Source: Quercus robur
Lineage: Eukaryota > Streptophyta > Magnoliopsida > Fagales > Fagaceae
Direction: 5' to 3'
Assembly: GCF_932294415.1 (NCBI RefSeq)
Contig: NC_065542.1
Coordinates: 41,257,942 to 41,321,941 of the forward strand
Length of the DNA: 64,000 nt
Position numbers and translations under genes: made by a program. Within the stretch, counting starts at the first letter, position 1. The number at the start of each line of letters is the position of its first letter. Of the stretch, positions 1-11,757 are shown piece after piece. Under the pieces are notes generated by a model. The model made no database searches. It saw only the letters and a program-made list of their open reading frames with translations, and was not told the DNA's origin.

Positions 1-422
1 CACCTTCATCAATCGTTACACATTAAAAAAGAATAAACACAATAATGGTAAACCCTAGAAACTCATTTCGTACCTGATATAGAGGAAAAACCAAGTTTCA
101 TCTTCAACACAACTCCTCCTTGCTTGCAAGTGTTCGGGGATTAATCTTTGGCAATCAAAGTAAAGAGAGAAAGGGATTATGGGTTTGGGGATTTTTTAGG
201 GTTTGAAGGTAGAGAGAGGGAGAGAGCTCAGTCCTTTTTTAGGGTTCTAATTGTGTTCTAATTTTGGCTTATATAGTAAATGAGATTTTCTAACGGAAAG
301 GGCAGAGGTGGGTAACGGGGGTCTAACGGAGCCCACCTCAGGTGGGTTAAGTGACAACTTTTAAACCACGGGTGGACATTGTTAAAACGGGCCAAACCAC
401 AGGTGGGTAAATTGCAATTTCC
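1..422. mobile_element. MULE-type element, right end only (rest lies left of the window)
   Basis: The last ~190 bases, read on the minus strand, match the terminal inverted repeats of three other MULEs here (ends near 1524, 25583/31193 and 45930/47292). Shared marks are an ACCCACCTGTGGTTTG block near the tip, then CCACCCGTGGTTTAAAA, then a CCGTTACCCACCTC block. The tip is at about 422. The interior (1-230) has no recognisable gene. Its target duplication would be bases 423-431 (tatttttaa); the matching copy should lie outside the window. Confidence 0.6.
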
Positions 423-1524
423 TATTTTTAATATAAATCAGAACATAACATGAATCAAAAACACAAACTATTGAAACTTTTCCTCACAAGCCCTAGAAAC
501 ATGAAAACCCACCTTCTTCTTCTTCTCCAAATCCTAAGAAATTGAAATTCACACTCAGTCCCCTTATCTGCATCTTATTCTTATTCCTCAACTTCCCACC
601 GCCACACTAGTTCAACAGAAGACAACTTTGGACTATTTGCTAATGTACTGCACTATTTGCTTGTCTGCATGTCCATTGGAGATCAATTCTTCGAAATAGC
701 TAGAACAAGCTTTGTATTTCTTCTACTATGTGGACTGGGTTAGATAGATCATAGATGAGGCCCTCTAGATATCTCCCAGCATTACAATAACGTCGTTTCC
801 GAGCCCCCTTTATTCTCTGGCAATGTCCTTGTATCCTACCCCAACGATTTTCTCAGCTTCCAAGTCGCATTTTTCTCCAGCAGCGTCGGATTCTTCAACC
901 GAACCACTGAGTTCGAGATATCTCTCTCCTTCGACCTCTCATATATAAAAAACACCACCTTCCACGACGTTCACAAGGTCAAAGCCACCCTGTACATTTG
1001 AGACCCATGGAAGTACTCTATTTTTGGTCGACGACATTTAGGAAGTATTAGTTATTGGAAAAACGATTCGATGTTTTCAGTTAATGGGTATTGGTCAAAA
1101 TCTTCTGGGAAGCTCTGTAGGGTCAGATTAAGGAAGAGTTATGTTGGTTCGTTTAGTTCAAAATACCCAGATGTTGTTCTTAAGCTTAATTATTCAAAAA
1201 ATAATAGCATTTATGGTAGTTTGATCGGTGGAACATTAGAATGTTTGCATATGAAAAACGATTATAATTACTTTGAACCGATTGTGATATTGGGGTTGTC
1301 TCAGAATTTCTAGGGCTCGTGAGGAAAAGTTTCAATAGTTTGTGTTTTTGATCCACGATATGTTCTGATTTGTATTAAAAATGTGTTTTTCTAACGTCTA
1401 AGGGTGAGGTGGGTAATGGAGAGCAAACAGATTGAAGTTCAAATGGGCAAAGTGTAAATGATTAAACTACGGGTAGGCAAAGTAAAAATGGGTCATACCA
1501 CAGGTGAGTTTACTATAATTATCC
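423..1524. mobile_element. Pack-MULE-like non-autonomous element, left tip missing
   Basis: Bases 423-510 are an inverted copy of about 1310-1390: both arms share ATCAGAACATA and CACAAACTATTGAAAC, about 90% identical by eye. The right arm continues outward to a MULE-type tip ending ATAATTATCC at 1524. The left arm stops at the tip of the neighbouring element, so the outer ~140 bases of the left TIR are absent here, as expected if that neighbour inserted into it. Between the arms lies a decayed host-gene fragment (766-1313). There is no transposase. Confidence 0.65.
766..1313 (+). pseudogene. Captured DUF2921-family gene fragment
   Basis: One reading frame from about 766 to the tag at 1311 resembles the N-terminal extracellular part of plant DUF2921 membrane proteins. 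Visible marks are VKATLYI, GYWSKSSGKLC, VVLKLNYSKN, GGTLECL and NYFEPI. DUF2921 proteins normally continue into a multi-helix membrane region, absent here. The frame carries one internal stop (tga after VKATLYI, near 999), so it is not a working gene. It sits between the inverted arms of a MULE, which suggests transduplication. The family call is from recalled motifs; a profile search against PF11145 would settle it. Confidence 0.6.
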
Positions 1525-2248
1525 ATTTTTTTTAAATAGAAAAGTGTCTTAGTTATCATAAATTTTCACCTCAAATTGTTAATCTATAATTTTTTAAGAT
1601 TCTCATAAGCTAACAAACTCAAATCTATTTGTGAAAAAAATAAGATCCAAAGAGAGAAATTATTCTAATTTTTGTAGTAGTCATTTTGTAGTTAGCACTG
1701 ATTCATATTAAATCCACTGATGCATTCAAATAATCTCCAACTTCCAGAATTAGTTCATGGAGTACTATTTATTATAAAGTTTTAACTACAACATGTGCAT
1801 AACTTACCCGATTGGTAACATTGTACTGTAATTTTATAAAATAGTTAAATAGGGCCAAATAATACCATTGTGATCCAAAATTTTGGTATACATATACTAG
1901 TTATGCCAAACATCAAATCCAAGAATTTCAATCCAGCATTAGGTTCAAGGAGTGGTACTTAAAATTTCTATAATTTGAAAATTCATTTAACTCGAGAAGC
2001 ATGATAAATTCCAATAATCATTCATCCATTTTCATAGTAAAACAATAAACGCATGTTTGCTTTTAGGTAGCACACAAGTATATGCAAGTTCTACTTAATT
2101 CATTGTCTAGAGTTAATATACATCTAACTTCTAGCTATTATCTTCGAGTTGTTTTTGTTGGTCCTTGATGTGGATGGCAATGTCGTTAGACTAGGAATCA
2201 CATACGTAGATTTGAGTCTGTAGAGAAAGAGAAACTGTGTAAGTATTA
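1525..2248. other. AT-rich intergenic DNA, no gene seen
   Basis: No coding potential, RNA gene or terminal repeat was recognised. It separates the Pack-MULE from the target duplication of the LTR element. Confidence 0.6.
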
Positions 2249-2253
2249 ATATG

Positions 2254-2563
2254 TGTTAGAGATATATTAGACATATTAGCCCAATGTAATAGGCCCAAGC
2301 CCACTCCTGCTTGTACTAGTAGTCTAGGGTTTAGTCGCCTATATATAGTCATGTTAGAGTTCATTTTAACAGAGGTTATTGTACTACACTTTTACATAAT
2401 AAAGATGTAGCCCTTAAGGCATTCCTCCGTGGATGTAGGCCAACAAGGCTGAACCACGTAACCCTCGTGTTCTCGATGTCCTATTCTATGCTTCCCCTTC
2501 TGCATCCACTCTAGCATATATAACGTAGTATAACACATTGCGTTGCTAATAATATATTTAACA
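2254..2563 (+). repeat. 5' LTR of the short LTR element
   Basis: TG...CA bounded, with tatatata-type promoter sequence in the middle and an aataaa signal near 2397. It pairs with 3581-3890. Confidence 0.88.
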
Positions 2564-3580
2564 TGATATTAGAGCCAAACTTTGTTCTTGGCATCAAACA
2601 AACGCTCTAGCAAGCAAAGAAGATTATCACGTGCACACCACCATCTGAAGTCACACATACTTGCTTGCTAAATCTAGACTCCATAGCATCTTATAGCCAC
2701 CATGGCTCAATGCTGTGTCCAAGATCCACAAACTCAAGCAGACTCGTGACATCAATCTCAGATTTGTGCAAAACAAGCCTTCCTTTCGAGAAACCAACTA
2801 TATAACCATGCTTCTCGGCCTTCCGTGTGGAAAACCCAAAACTCCGGTCACCTTAAGCCACCTCATGTGCCCACATGCACTACTTGAACATTCGGACACA
2901 ATCCCACGCACCGCCGAAGGTTCTCCACTACTAGATCAAAATTTGGCTACACGAGCTGCCATGAAAGCCTTGCAGTTAGATGATCTACATAGCTTGAGAA
3001 TCTGGGACTCATACGATGTTACATGCGCCTTCACGCACTGCCCGGTTTTCTGTTTCTCCTTTACGTGCCAGAGGACATCTCACGTTCTAGCCACGCGCTG
3101 AAAATACTTGCTGATCTCATCTAACGTCATCACTCCACGTCAACAGCCATGCAAGCACGCCCACGTCAGCTTGATCCACGTTAGCCCTAGCTACGTCCTT
3201 AGCCACGTAGCTTGCCACGTCAGCAGTGTCACCACGTTAGCACCACGTCACCTAGTTGACTATTGACCCGGACCGACCCGAACAGGACCACTCGGATTTG
3301 ACCCGTGAGCACTGACCGTTGACTTTGATATTCGGTTGACTTTGGCTTTTGCGTTGACTATTGACCAAACGTCAAAATTTTCGAAAGGGCCTATCTTGCT
3401 CAGTTTTTCACGTAAATTTCAATTTTGGACTCCGTTTCTTCATTTGAAGCACCAAAATGGGTCAATTGGCATATTCTTCATTATGGTTTCTTCAAAGGCA
3501 TTTCTCAAGGCATCTCTAAGGGATCTTCTCATGCTTATCCAACCTCAAGCCTTTATCGAAGCCTTTGGTTTGAGGGAGGG

Positions 3581-3890
3581 TGTTAGAGATATATTAGACA
3601 TATTAGCCCAATGTAATAGGCCCAAGCCCACTCTTGCTTATACTAGTAGTCTAGGGTTTAGTTGCCTATATATACTCATGTTAGAGTTCATTGTAACACA
3701 AGTTATTGTACTACACTTTTACATAATAAAGATGTAGCCCTTAAGGGATTCTTTCGTGGATGTAGGCTGACAAGGCTGAACCACGTAACCCTCGTGTTCT
3801 CAGAATCCTATTCTATGCTTCTCCTTCCGCATCCACTCTAGTATATACAACATAGTATAACACATCGTGTTGCTAATAATATATTTAACA
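3581..3890 (+). repeat. 3' LTR of the short LTR element
   Basis: Same length and ends as 2254-2563, about 92% identical by eye, followed at once by the ATATG duplication. Confidence 0.88.
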
Positions 3891-3935
3891 ATATGGAAGC
3901 CACCTACTTCTATAATCGTTCAAGGTGCCCTTCCA

Positions 3936-4209
3936 ATAGAACCTTCTTGGATTGGGAGAACTTATAGGATAATTTTCTCTAGGAACTGTATTTGGACTCC
4001 CCAATAATGGCCATGGCCACATTTGATACGATTCAACTTGTACCTAATTGTATTGAAGCTAAAATCTCAATAAGGAGGAGTGTAAGAGGCAAACGTCCAA
4101 CGGACGAGTTGAATAATATCGAGGGTGGCCATAGCCATTATTAGGGAGTCCATGTATGTTTCCTAGAGAAAATTATCCTCAAGCCCTCCCAAACCAAGAA
4201 GGTTCTATA
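3936..4209. repeat. 85-bp inverted repeat with ~104-bp spacer (fold-back or MITE-like)
   Basis: Arm 3936-4020 is the inverted copy of 4125-4209. Shared blocks are ATAGAACCTTCTTGG, GGATAATTTTCTCTAGGAA, GGACTCCC and AATAATGGC. I could not fix terminal motifs or a target duplication. It has no gene. Confidence 0.7.
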
Positions 4210-4371
4210 AGAGCTTATATTACTTAGGAATAGTAGTCTTTGTGGTGGGCCTTTTTTTGCAACTCTAGGCTAGACTGTCTCCTGCCATGTTACGGCTGAA
4301 TGGTTCTGGGGTAGAAGAGTCGGGACTAGCTTGATTGCAACACACCCCAAGACAGCTTGTGCATAATCTAG

Positions 4372-6066
4372 AACCCCTTTGTTGGGATCTTGGACACATG
4401 CCCACGACATAGGATGCTGTTACAAAAAATTTATGGCAGACAGGTGTAATATGACAAAAATAAGAAGAATATGTTTACTACCAGCCAAAAAACAAGAAAA
4501 CTAAATCATTTTCTTAGTAAAGGTGGAAATAATACAGTGATATAAATGTGGCAGAAATGAGATAATAACAACAATAAAAAGAAAAGGAAATAATATTAAT
4601 GCTTGATCAATAACAGGAAGAAAGATTAGTCTCCTATGCTTGATTGCTCAACGGGGCCAAGTCTAGGAAGAGAACCATTTTTCAATGCGGGCAATTTCAC
4701 AGGGAAGTCTCACCACAGAAATTGCTCACTTTGAGAAAATGGGCCTAAATGGCTTATCCTCGAATTCCTTAATCCTTACTAGAAAACAGGCTATTAGAGG
4801 GAGAGAAGGGAATAATCTATTGGTCCATGCCCACCATCATACTCTTGCTCACTCTCTATTTTTCCTTTTTGATTCCTTTTTCCTTTCTAAGTTTCCTATT
4901 TTCTCTCTTATCTTTCACTCCTTTTCTTACTTATTTTTCTCTTGTTTTATCTCTTGTGTTTTCCTTCCCCCTTCTTTTGTTCTCCTCCGTTGTCCCCACT
5001 ATGCACGGCTAAGGTCCTTTTTATACTACCTCCCATGATGAGTTTTTACTATTTTACCCTTTGACTGCTTTTGTCTTGATATAGGTGTCATTCCCAGACC
5101 ACCCACTGATATGTCGGCTACCTAGCTATCACCACTTACCTGTGCTGGCCGTGCTACATTCCATTTATTGACAAAAGAGTTTTATTTTTCTTTCTTGCTT
5201 TCCGTGGCATTCCCATCTGAATAAGGGTAGACATTCTCTCTTACTAACCCCTATGGCATGCACCTAGTGATTAAGTTCATCTTTCCATCTTTTGGGTGGT
5301 ATGTCATCCCAGCAGAATATTTCCCCCAAAAGAGCTTGAGCGGGAATCCTAGAATAGGCTTTTCCCTTCTCCCCACCGCCAAAACATACCCTCTTTTACC
5401 TTTGACCTATGGCCCACCACTACTGTATTGGCTGGGTAAAAATGGGTAGTGCCTGATCCTTGTGCATGCTCCACTTCCATGTGTGTCCATAGCTTGTCTG
5501 TTGTTCATGCGTTTGCCATGACCTAGGGCCTTGTCTGGCCTTTGCTGCACGTTTTGCTACTCACTCTTGACCTCTTGTGGAGTGGATGAGTCACTGGATT
5601 TTCATTCTTTATATCTTGCCTCCTCCCTGGGCTGGGTCTTGCTTGGGCATAGGCCTTTCCTTCTTTAATCCAACCCATATCTCTTTGTGGGTCGGCCGAC
5701 ACCTTTGCCATGTCGTCTCGTTGTTTTTGCCATGTTATCATTTGACTTGTGCTTGATGGGCCTCTTTTGGGCCTGCTGTACACTTTCCTTTTGCTTAGTT
5801 CCAGTAGCCCAGTACTATCATTGGGCTTGTACTCACACTGTTTTGGGCTTCCTTGGCCCATTTTATTCCTTTGGGCATGCTCGACCTGTTTCATTTCCTC
5901 AAGTTTCCCTAACCCATTCCAATCCTTCATTCCCATGAGCTTTTGCTAAGTCTTTTGGGCTTCCTCAGCCCAAATTACCATATTCTTTACTTTCGAGGTT
6001 TATAAGCTTTTCCACTAACCCCATTTACTTAGTTTCTTCTTCAGGGCTCTTTCGGCCCATTTTTAC
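4372..6066. other. Pyrimidine-rich dispersed-repeat-like stretch, probably retroelement-derived
   Basis: No coherent gene is present; the open frames are low-complexity. The style (runs of ttgggc and gccca, TGTTGGG at 4380, TATCAACA at 6299 and 6556) recalls a large plant LTR, but no partner LTR, primer site or target duplication is visible. I leave it as an unclassified repeat. Confidence 0.35.
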
Positions 6067-6580
6067 TTGCTTTCAATTTCTTATAAGGTCCATGGGTTTA
6101 CTACTTCTTTCTTCGGTCTCCTTTGGGCCCGCTTGCTTTCTTTGAGACCCTTTTTACTATTTTACAGGCCTATGGACCATTATTTCTGCCATTCGGGCTT
6201 AATGATTTTCTTCTCACTTTGTTAATTCTTCTTTCTTATTCCCTCCCATATTGTTGGGCTTCGTCCTATTATTGGGCCTCTTTGCTAAAGTGGGTATCAA
6301 CAGTCTTTATTACCAAGAATTGCTTGCTTTCAATTTCTTATAATGCTCATGGGTTTACTACTTCTTTCTTCGGCCTCCTTTGGGCCCGCTTGCTTTCTTT
6401 GAGGCCCTTTCACTATTTTATAGGCCTATGAACCATTATTTTTGCCATTCGGGCTTAATGATTTTCTTCTCATTTTACTAATTCTTCTTTTTTATTCCCT
6501 CCCATCTTGTTGGACTTCGTCCTATTATTGGGTCTCCTTGCCAAAGTAGGTATCAACAGTCTTTATTACCAAGAATAAAA
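6067..6580 (+). repeat. Tandem duplication, two copies of ~257 bp
   Basis: Copy 1 (6067-6323) and copy 2 (6324-6580) both start TTGCTTTCAATTTCTTATAA and end with the same TATCAACAGTCTTTATTACC block, about 92% identical by eye. They lie in the repeat-like stretch above. Confidence 0.85.
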
Positions 6581-6897
6581 TGTGTTGTAATGAAATAACT
6601 AAACTTATTCATAAGTTTGGTTGTGACTTGTGAGTTGTAACATTAGAATCAAACTTAAGATATATTTTAGGAAATATCTTACTCATACAATTATATTTTC
6701 TAAAAAACAATATTTTTTTAAACTTGAGAGAGATATTGGTTATTTTTTGGATATTTTTTATTTTCATAGTTGTTATATACATATGGAAAGTTTGTTTATT
6801 TGGAAATATATTAATTTAAGAAACTATTACATCTACTAAGGAATAACTATTACAACCATTTTAGTTATTCCTCATTTTAAAGAATAGCTATTCTGAA

Positions 6898-7420
6898 GGA
6901 TGACAAAATTCGACACGACTCGCAAACCCGACACGACTAAACCATTTATAAATAGGTCATGAGTTGAGGTTAAATGGGTTCGGGTCATATTCTAGTTGGC
7001 ATGGCTAACCCGTTTAATAAATGTGTCGTGTTTGTGTTCAACATGTAAACCCGTTTGACTCGTTTAGGTTATAAAGGTATTAAATTTTGTTATTATTGTT
7101 TAATTTTTTGTTGTAATTATATGTTTATTATTATATTTATGATTGTAATTGTATTTTAATTTTAGATATATAGAAATTGATAATAGGTTATTCAGGTCAA
7201 GTATGACCTATTAATCAAATAGGTTATTAAATAGGTCATTTGTATTAAATTTTACATGACTTGTTAATTAAATAGGTTAAACATGTCGGGTTGGGTTAGG
7301 GTTAGGGTTAAGGACTCTTGACACGTTTACTAAACAAGTTGGGTTTGGGTCAATCCATATAGTCGAGTACTCATGGCTCGACACAGTACAAACCCAACTA
7401 GCGAACACAAATTGCCACCC
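6898..7420. mobile_element. hAT-like MITE of the CGACACGAC/GGGTTCGGGTC type
   Basis: The left tip GGATGACAAAATTCG and right tip (inverted) GGGTGGCAATTTGTGTTCG match. The interior is full of Gac-acgac and gggtt-type degenerate inverted copies, as in non-autonomous hAT elements of woody dicots. No transposase. A clean 8-bp duplication was not found: similar atagctattc stretches lie on both sides but are offset. Confidence 0.6.
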
Positions 7421-8017
7421 ATAGCTATTCATAAGGAATGACTATTCCCTATAATAAAAACATAACCAAATTACCGAATAGCTAAACCTTGAAATAACTA
7501 TTATATTACAGTGCCTATTACAGTTTACCAAATGTACCCTTATAGTTTACAATTACTTTGGTTTGGTGTGATTAATACTTACCAAAATTTCTCTCTCTAC
7601 ATAGTCAAATCTCTACCTTCGTGATTCCCAGTCTAAAGATATTGCCATCCACATCAAGGACCAAAAGTTTCTTAGTTATTCCTTTCTGTAATTATCTTGT
7701 GTGTGGAATACTAGAATTACACACACCCAAACCAAATGAATGAAAAAGTGTTTGAAGAATGCTGGACACATGTCTTCCAATAAATAAATAAAGATACATG
7801 TCAAATATTGAATTAGACTTCAACCTTGCTTGATCAAATATTAGGAGCTCTTTCCTCCTAAATTTTTATTAATCACCACTAGGTGTAGCAAACTTGGGGA
7901 ATTGGACCCAAAACTAGAAATTAAGAAGACAACTCTTGGGAGAGGAGGAAGAAAGAGAAGGAGGTTGGGTGGAGTGGTCGCTTAATGAAAAGGAGGAGAT
8001 TAGAAAAAGTGTCATGC

Positions 8018-8178
8018 TTTTTTTTGAGAGAATTTCAACCTATGACGTTCACTCTTGATAATAACTTTTTACCATCAAACTAAGACATCAATTGATTTTT
8101 GGTATAGGCGGGGATTGAACCCCGAATTTCTTATTCAACCATTAGAGACTTTACCAGTTAAGTTAACTGGAACCCACA
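8018..8178 (-). mobile_element. Au-type SINE, near full length
   Basis: Read on minus: tRNA-derived head GTGTGGGTTCCAGTTAACTT..., an A-box-like AACTGGTAAAG, a B-box GGGGTTCAATCCCC, then a body ending GAAATTCTCTC and an A tail (T run at 8018-8025). This order matches the Au SINE of flowering plants. Flanks aaagtgtcatg and aaaatgttatg may be an eroded target duplication. SINEs are transcribed by RNA polymerase III and mobilised by LINEs. Confidence 0.85.
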
Positions 8179-9177
8179 CAAAATGTTATGTTTAAAAGAG
8201 TAAGAGTTAGGTTTTTTGGTCTATAAAAAAAATAGCCTACTCAATTAGTAATTTCACTTATTTATTTGACTCGCCAAGAGCCTTATAGCTTAATTGATTG
8301 ACACACCTTAATGTTTCCAATGAAAAAATCTAAGATTCCAGCCTCCATCCTCTCCTTTATTGTAACTATCGAATTTATCCAAAATATATATATATATATA
8401 TATATATTTAACTCAGAATGCTAATTATACCTACTTAAATTCCTTGGATCCAAGTTTTACTTAAGTAAATGGTCAACATGCTTCTTAAAATAATATTTAA
8501 TTTCTAAGTTATGTCAAAGTGCACTTAGGTTACCTAAGGTTTTGTACCCATTTAAATTTTAACTTTTCTATTTGTTGATAAGTTACATACACATCTAAAC
8601 AGTCTTTAAACCACTACATCACCTTTTAACCAATTATTATGGGAGAAGAAAAGAAAAAAAGTAGAGGATAACACAAAATAATATTGGTAAAAGTAGTACA
8701 AAAAAGATATGTCAATTAAGGAAATAACAGAGAGTAAAATTTCAGATAAAATAAAATAGAAGAAAAAAGTAATTTAAGTGATAGGCTGTTATGGATTGGC
8801 AAAAAAGTAATTTAAATTGTGAATTTAAATTTGACTCAATAACAACTTACCATATGTGATTTGTTGTGAAAATATTGTGGACGTAGCACTTCTCAAAAAA
8901 ATATGACCATCTCTAACCAATCAGTTGAGGTTTTACAGCGGACTCCATAAATTTTGGGACTATACTTTTATTGTTGTTGTATTATAGGAGAAGAAAGTAA
9001 CAAACTATATAGGTGAAAATTGTGATTAACTTATTACAAGGGTGTTACAATATTTTAATCCGATGATCAAGTTTATGAGTAGAGTAGGTTTGACTGGGAT
9101 TTGTAACAGGATGAAAAAAAAAAAAATCTAAGATGACAACAAGTTTAAAAATATACGGACCCAAATGAAGTTATAAC

Positions 9178-9208
<31 letters not shown>

Positions 9209-9790
9209 GAGAAAGAAGTTATAACAACTTGAGGTCCAGAAAAATGTATTCGAGTGCGGTTAGCAGAAAATATCACTACGGCCCAACTGACCCAAATTCC
9301 GGATAACTATGGACTCTTTTTTGTTTTTGAGAAGGAGATAAATATGGACATGAGGAGCCGACAGGGCCCATTTTTAATCTCATTAATTATTATTATTATT
9401 TACCTAAAAACTTTAAACTTTTTATGAACACATATGACAATATTGTATTAAGATACAATATTTTTACAAAATATTGATGTGATCAACTTTTTATTGGTTT
9501 TCATATAGATTCACTATTAATATCGCTTTTTTATTTATCAATAATCACTCACCACATCAGCAGTTTGTAAAATAGTTTGTATCTATAACATTATTCAGAT
9601 TTTAATAAACAATGAGGCTAAATTGCTAATTAGCTGGACTTTTTTTCTTTTTCTTTTTGGGAACTTATTTAATTTGACCTTGAATTAATTAATTTACAAT
9701 TTTAAAAAAGATTACAAAAAAAGAAAATTATTGTCACAACTTATAATAAATCACCACAATTAGTTGATATATATACATTTACAACCATAT
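8179..9790. other. AT-rich intergenic DNA with repeat scraps
   Basis: No gene seen. It holds an (AT)n run at ~8386-8406, a MITE fragment at ~8777-8900 related to 10782-10938, a long T run at 9183-9209, and a second AT-rich palindrome-like stretch near 9430-9590. Confidence 0.55.
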
Positions 9791-9795
9791 ACAAG

Positions 9796-10502
9796 TGTAA
9801 GGATACAAACATCAAACAGCCCAAGCCCACTTAGAATAGTGAGGATGGTGCAGTTTAACTAGGCTCAAATCAATAGATATTTGTAAGAGAGTGGGTTAAA
9901 CAAAAAAGGAGGGGGCTTAGCTCGAGGACAAAAATAGGGGAGAATAGCTACGAATCAAAGTTGATGTGTATATAAGGCTTATCACAAGCTTGCCCGAGGA
10001 GGCAATTCTTACACAGAATGATACTCTGTTCATGTTCTTCTCTTAATGTTCTTGTTCTAATTCCTCCCTCTCCGATACTTCTTTTTTGGATCCCTCTCAT
10101 CTGGAATTTCCCTTCCCTTGTATACTTCTCAGCATTTCACATCTTGGCCCCTCATCTCCACCTACCCAAATTCTCATCATGACACCTGCCCTCTTAAACT
10201 TCTGATGAAGGTAGTAAAAGGAGCTACTTAGCTGTGAACTCCACTGTTCAGGTCATTTCCTTATCAATGCAGCTGATAAAGCTGTTGCCAGCCATTTAAT
10301 GCAGAGGCAGTAAGCTACTTCTCATTGAAAACTTCCCTTACCCTCCATGATTCTCTCTCCACACCTTGTCCTTCCCAATTGAATCTCCCAAAAGTCCTTT
10401 GTCTCTACTCCTCCTCGAGTGGATTCCCTCTTCGGGCTTATGATGCCTTAATAATAATGATAACAGCTCAATGATCCATTCCTTGGTCCTTGGGCCCCCA
10501 CA
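9796..10502 (+). mobile_element. Solo LTR, 707 bp, with 5-bp TSD
   Basis: It starts TGTAAGG and ends CCCCCACA, and is flanked by the direct repeat ACAAG (9791-9795 and 10503-10507). A TATA-like tatataagg lies near 9970, giving the + orientation. No internal region or second LTR adjoins it, so it is the usual product of LTR-LTR recombination. Family not determined. It is a fossil. Confidence 0.82.
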
Positions 10503-10781
10503 ACAAGTTTTAAAAATAAAATTCCATCATTTTAGGACATTATATTTTTATCCATCTTGTTTGTTAAATAAAATAAATTGATGAAAATAAATCTTAATAC
10601 AAATATTTTTAAAAATATTTCATTATGGAAAAAGATTAAAAATTCGTCCAAACACAAGTACAACATTTAATTTTTTCTTGGGAAAAGCTTTCATTTTAGT
10701 GTTTGTTTTGAAACAATTTATTTAGCTTTTTATTGAATTTTTTATTTATTGAAAATACGGTAGATAAAACTTAAAGAAAAA

Positions 10782-10938
10782 TGTTATGTTCACAATATTT
10801 TCACATCAAATACTAAATGACATATTTTTACTAGCAGATATTGGTAGGTAAAAAAAGTAATTTTAATTGTAAGTTTAACTTATAATTAATAATAACTTAT
10901 CATTTCATATTTGTTGTGAAAATGTTGTAGATGTAACA
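10782..10938. mobile_element. Small MITE with GTTATGTTCACAATATTTTC-type ends
   Basis: The left arm (gttatgttcacaatattttcaca) is the imperfect inverse of the right arm (tgtgaaaatgttgtagatgtaac). The interior keeps gtaatttt and aataataactta blocks, also found in a damaged relative at 8777-8900. No coding content. Confidence 0.6.
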
Positions 10939-10944
10939 GTTCTC

Positions 10945-11400
10945 AAACTGTTTTTTAAAAAATAATTATGATATGTTACCAAGCTTACATCTCGAACATT
11001 TTTAAATTTAAAAGATAAAAACTAAATAAAATAAATAAAAGACTCGTGAAACTCACAAATAATAGGAAAAGAATGTAGGATGAAAGACCATATAGACAGA
11101 TGGCCAAATTAGACACTTATATGGAATGTAAATCAGAAATTTATTTATTTTTTTTATAGTTTTATTTCCTTAATAAAAGCTATTTTATTTTTGGTTTTGG
11201 AGAAACCTTAATAAAAGCTAAAAGGAGATAAAGAAAAGAAAAGATTGAGGTAGTTTAAACTTTAAAGAGTTCTTTTCTTTTTTGATAAGAACTTTAAAGA
11301 GTTCTTATTTTGTTGTGTTTTATTTTTATTTGAAAGAGTGTCTTGGGAGAATGTACCATGTAAAATGTGTTAGTATTTACCCCAACTTCACGTCTCCTTT
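10945..11400. other. ATG9 upstream region
   Basis: AT-rich, with no gene or clear element. A core promoter for ATG9 probably lies in its last few hundred bases, but no single TATA box stands out. Confidence 0.35.
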
Positions 11401-11509
11401 TCTCAACACAAACACCGAAAGAGAGACCCAAACGAAAGCACATAAAAAAAGACAAAACACACACGCACACCGGGACTCCATGTTTCTCATCATTTAAAAA
11501 AAAAAAAAA

Positions 11510-11757
11510 AAATTCAACAAAATTCCTCTTTCTTCCACGCAACCAAACAAACCTCTCCTCTTCTCTGTCTCTCTTCGGTTTCTTCTCTGCTTGAATCAAT
11601 ACCTTGTTGCTTCGTCTTTCTCAAATCAACCTTTGAAATTCATTGATTTTCGTTGTTTTTGCACCAAATTCTTTTCTGGGTACCGTTTAAATTCACTTAA
11701 TCTCCTTTATTTGTTGCTCTCTTGGTCTGGTTACTCTTATTCTTTCGTGGGTCTCAG
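11510..11757 (+). other. ATG9: Probable non-coding 5' leader exon of ATG9
   Basis: CT-rich leader-like sequence (ctctcctcttctctgtctctc) ending in a good donor, CTCAG|GTAATTT, at 11757/11758. The nearest fitting acceptor before the ATG is CACAG|GGGC at 14634/14635. This implies a ~2.9-kb leader intron, 11758-14634. The start of the exon and any further leader exons are guesses; transcript reads would decide. Confidence 0.5.

Larger units (their letters stand above)
2254..3890 (+). mobile_element. Short non-autonomous LTR retrotransposon with TSD
   Basis: Two direct LTRs of 310 bp (2254-2563 and 3581-3890) both begin TGTTAGAGATATATTAG and end in TTTAACA. The 5-bp target duplication ATATG flanks the element (2249-2253, 3891-3895). 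Just inside the left LTR, tgatattagagcc resembles the initiator-Met tRNA primer site used by many Copia elements. A purine run ending gagggaggg precedes the right LTR. The ~1-kb interior shows no gag or pol, so it probably moved with help from another element. LTRs differ by roughly 8% by eye, suggesting an age of several million years. It is a fossil. Confidence 0.9.

Noticed and set aside
1071-1313. A free-standing 80-aa gene
   Set aside because: It is the end of a longer decayed DUF2921 frame that extends upstream past an internal stop.
5523-5936. 137-aa frame on minus
   Set aside because: No known motif, in a repeat-like stretch with compositional skew; an overlapping + frame is equally open.
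7288-7311. Telomere-like ggttagggttagggtta
   Set aside because: Only about two to three units, inside a hAT-like MITE built of GGGTT-type repeats; not an interstitial telomere.
8089-8178. A tRNA gene
   Set aside because: The tRNA-like A and B boxes belong to the head of an Au SINE.
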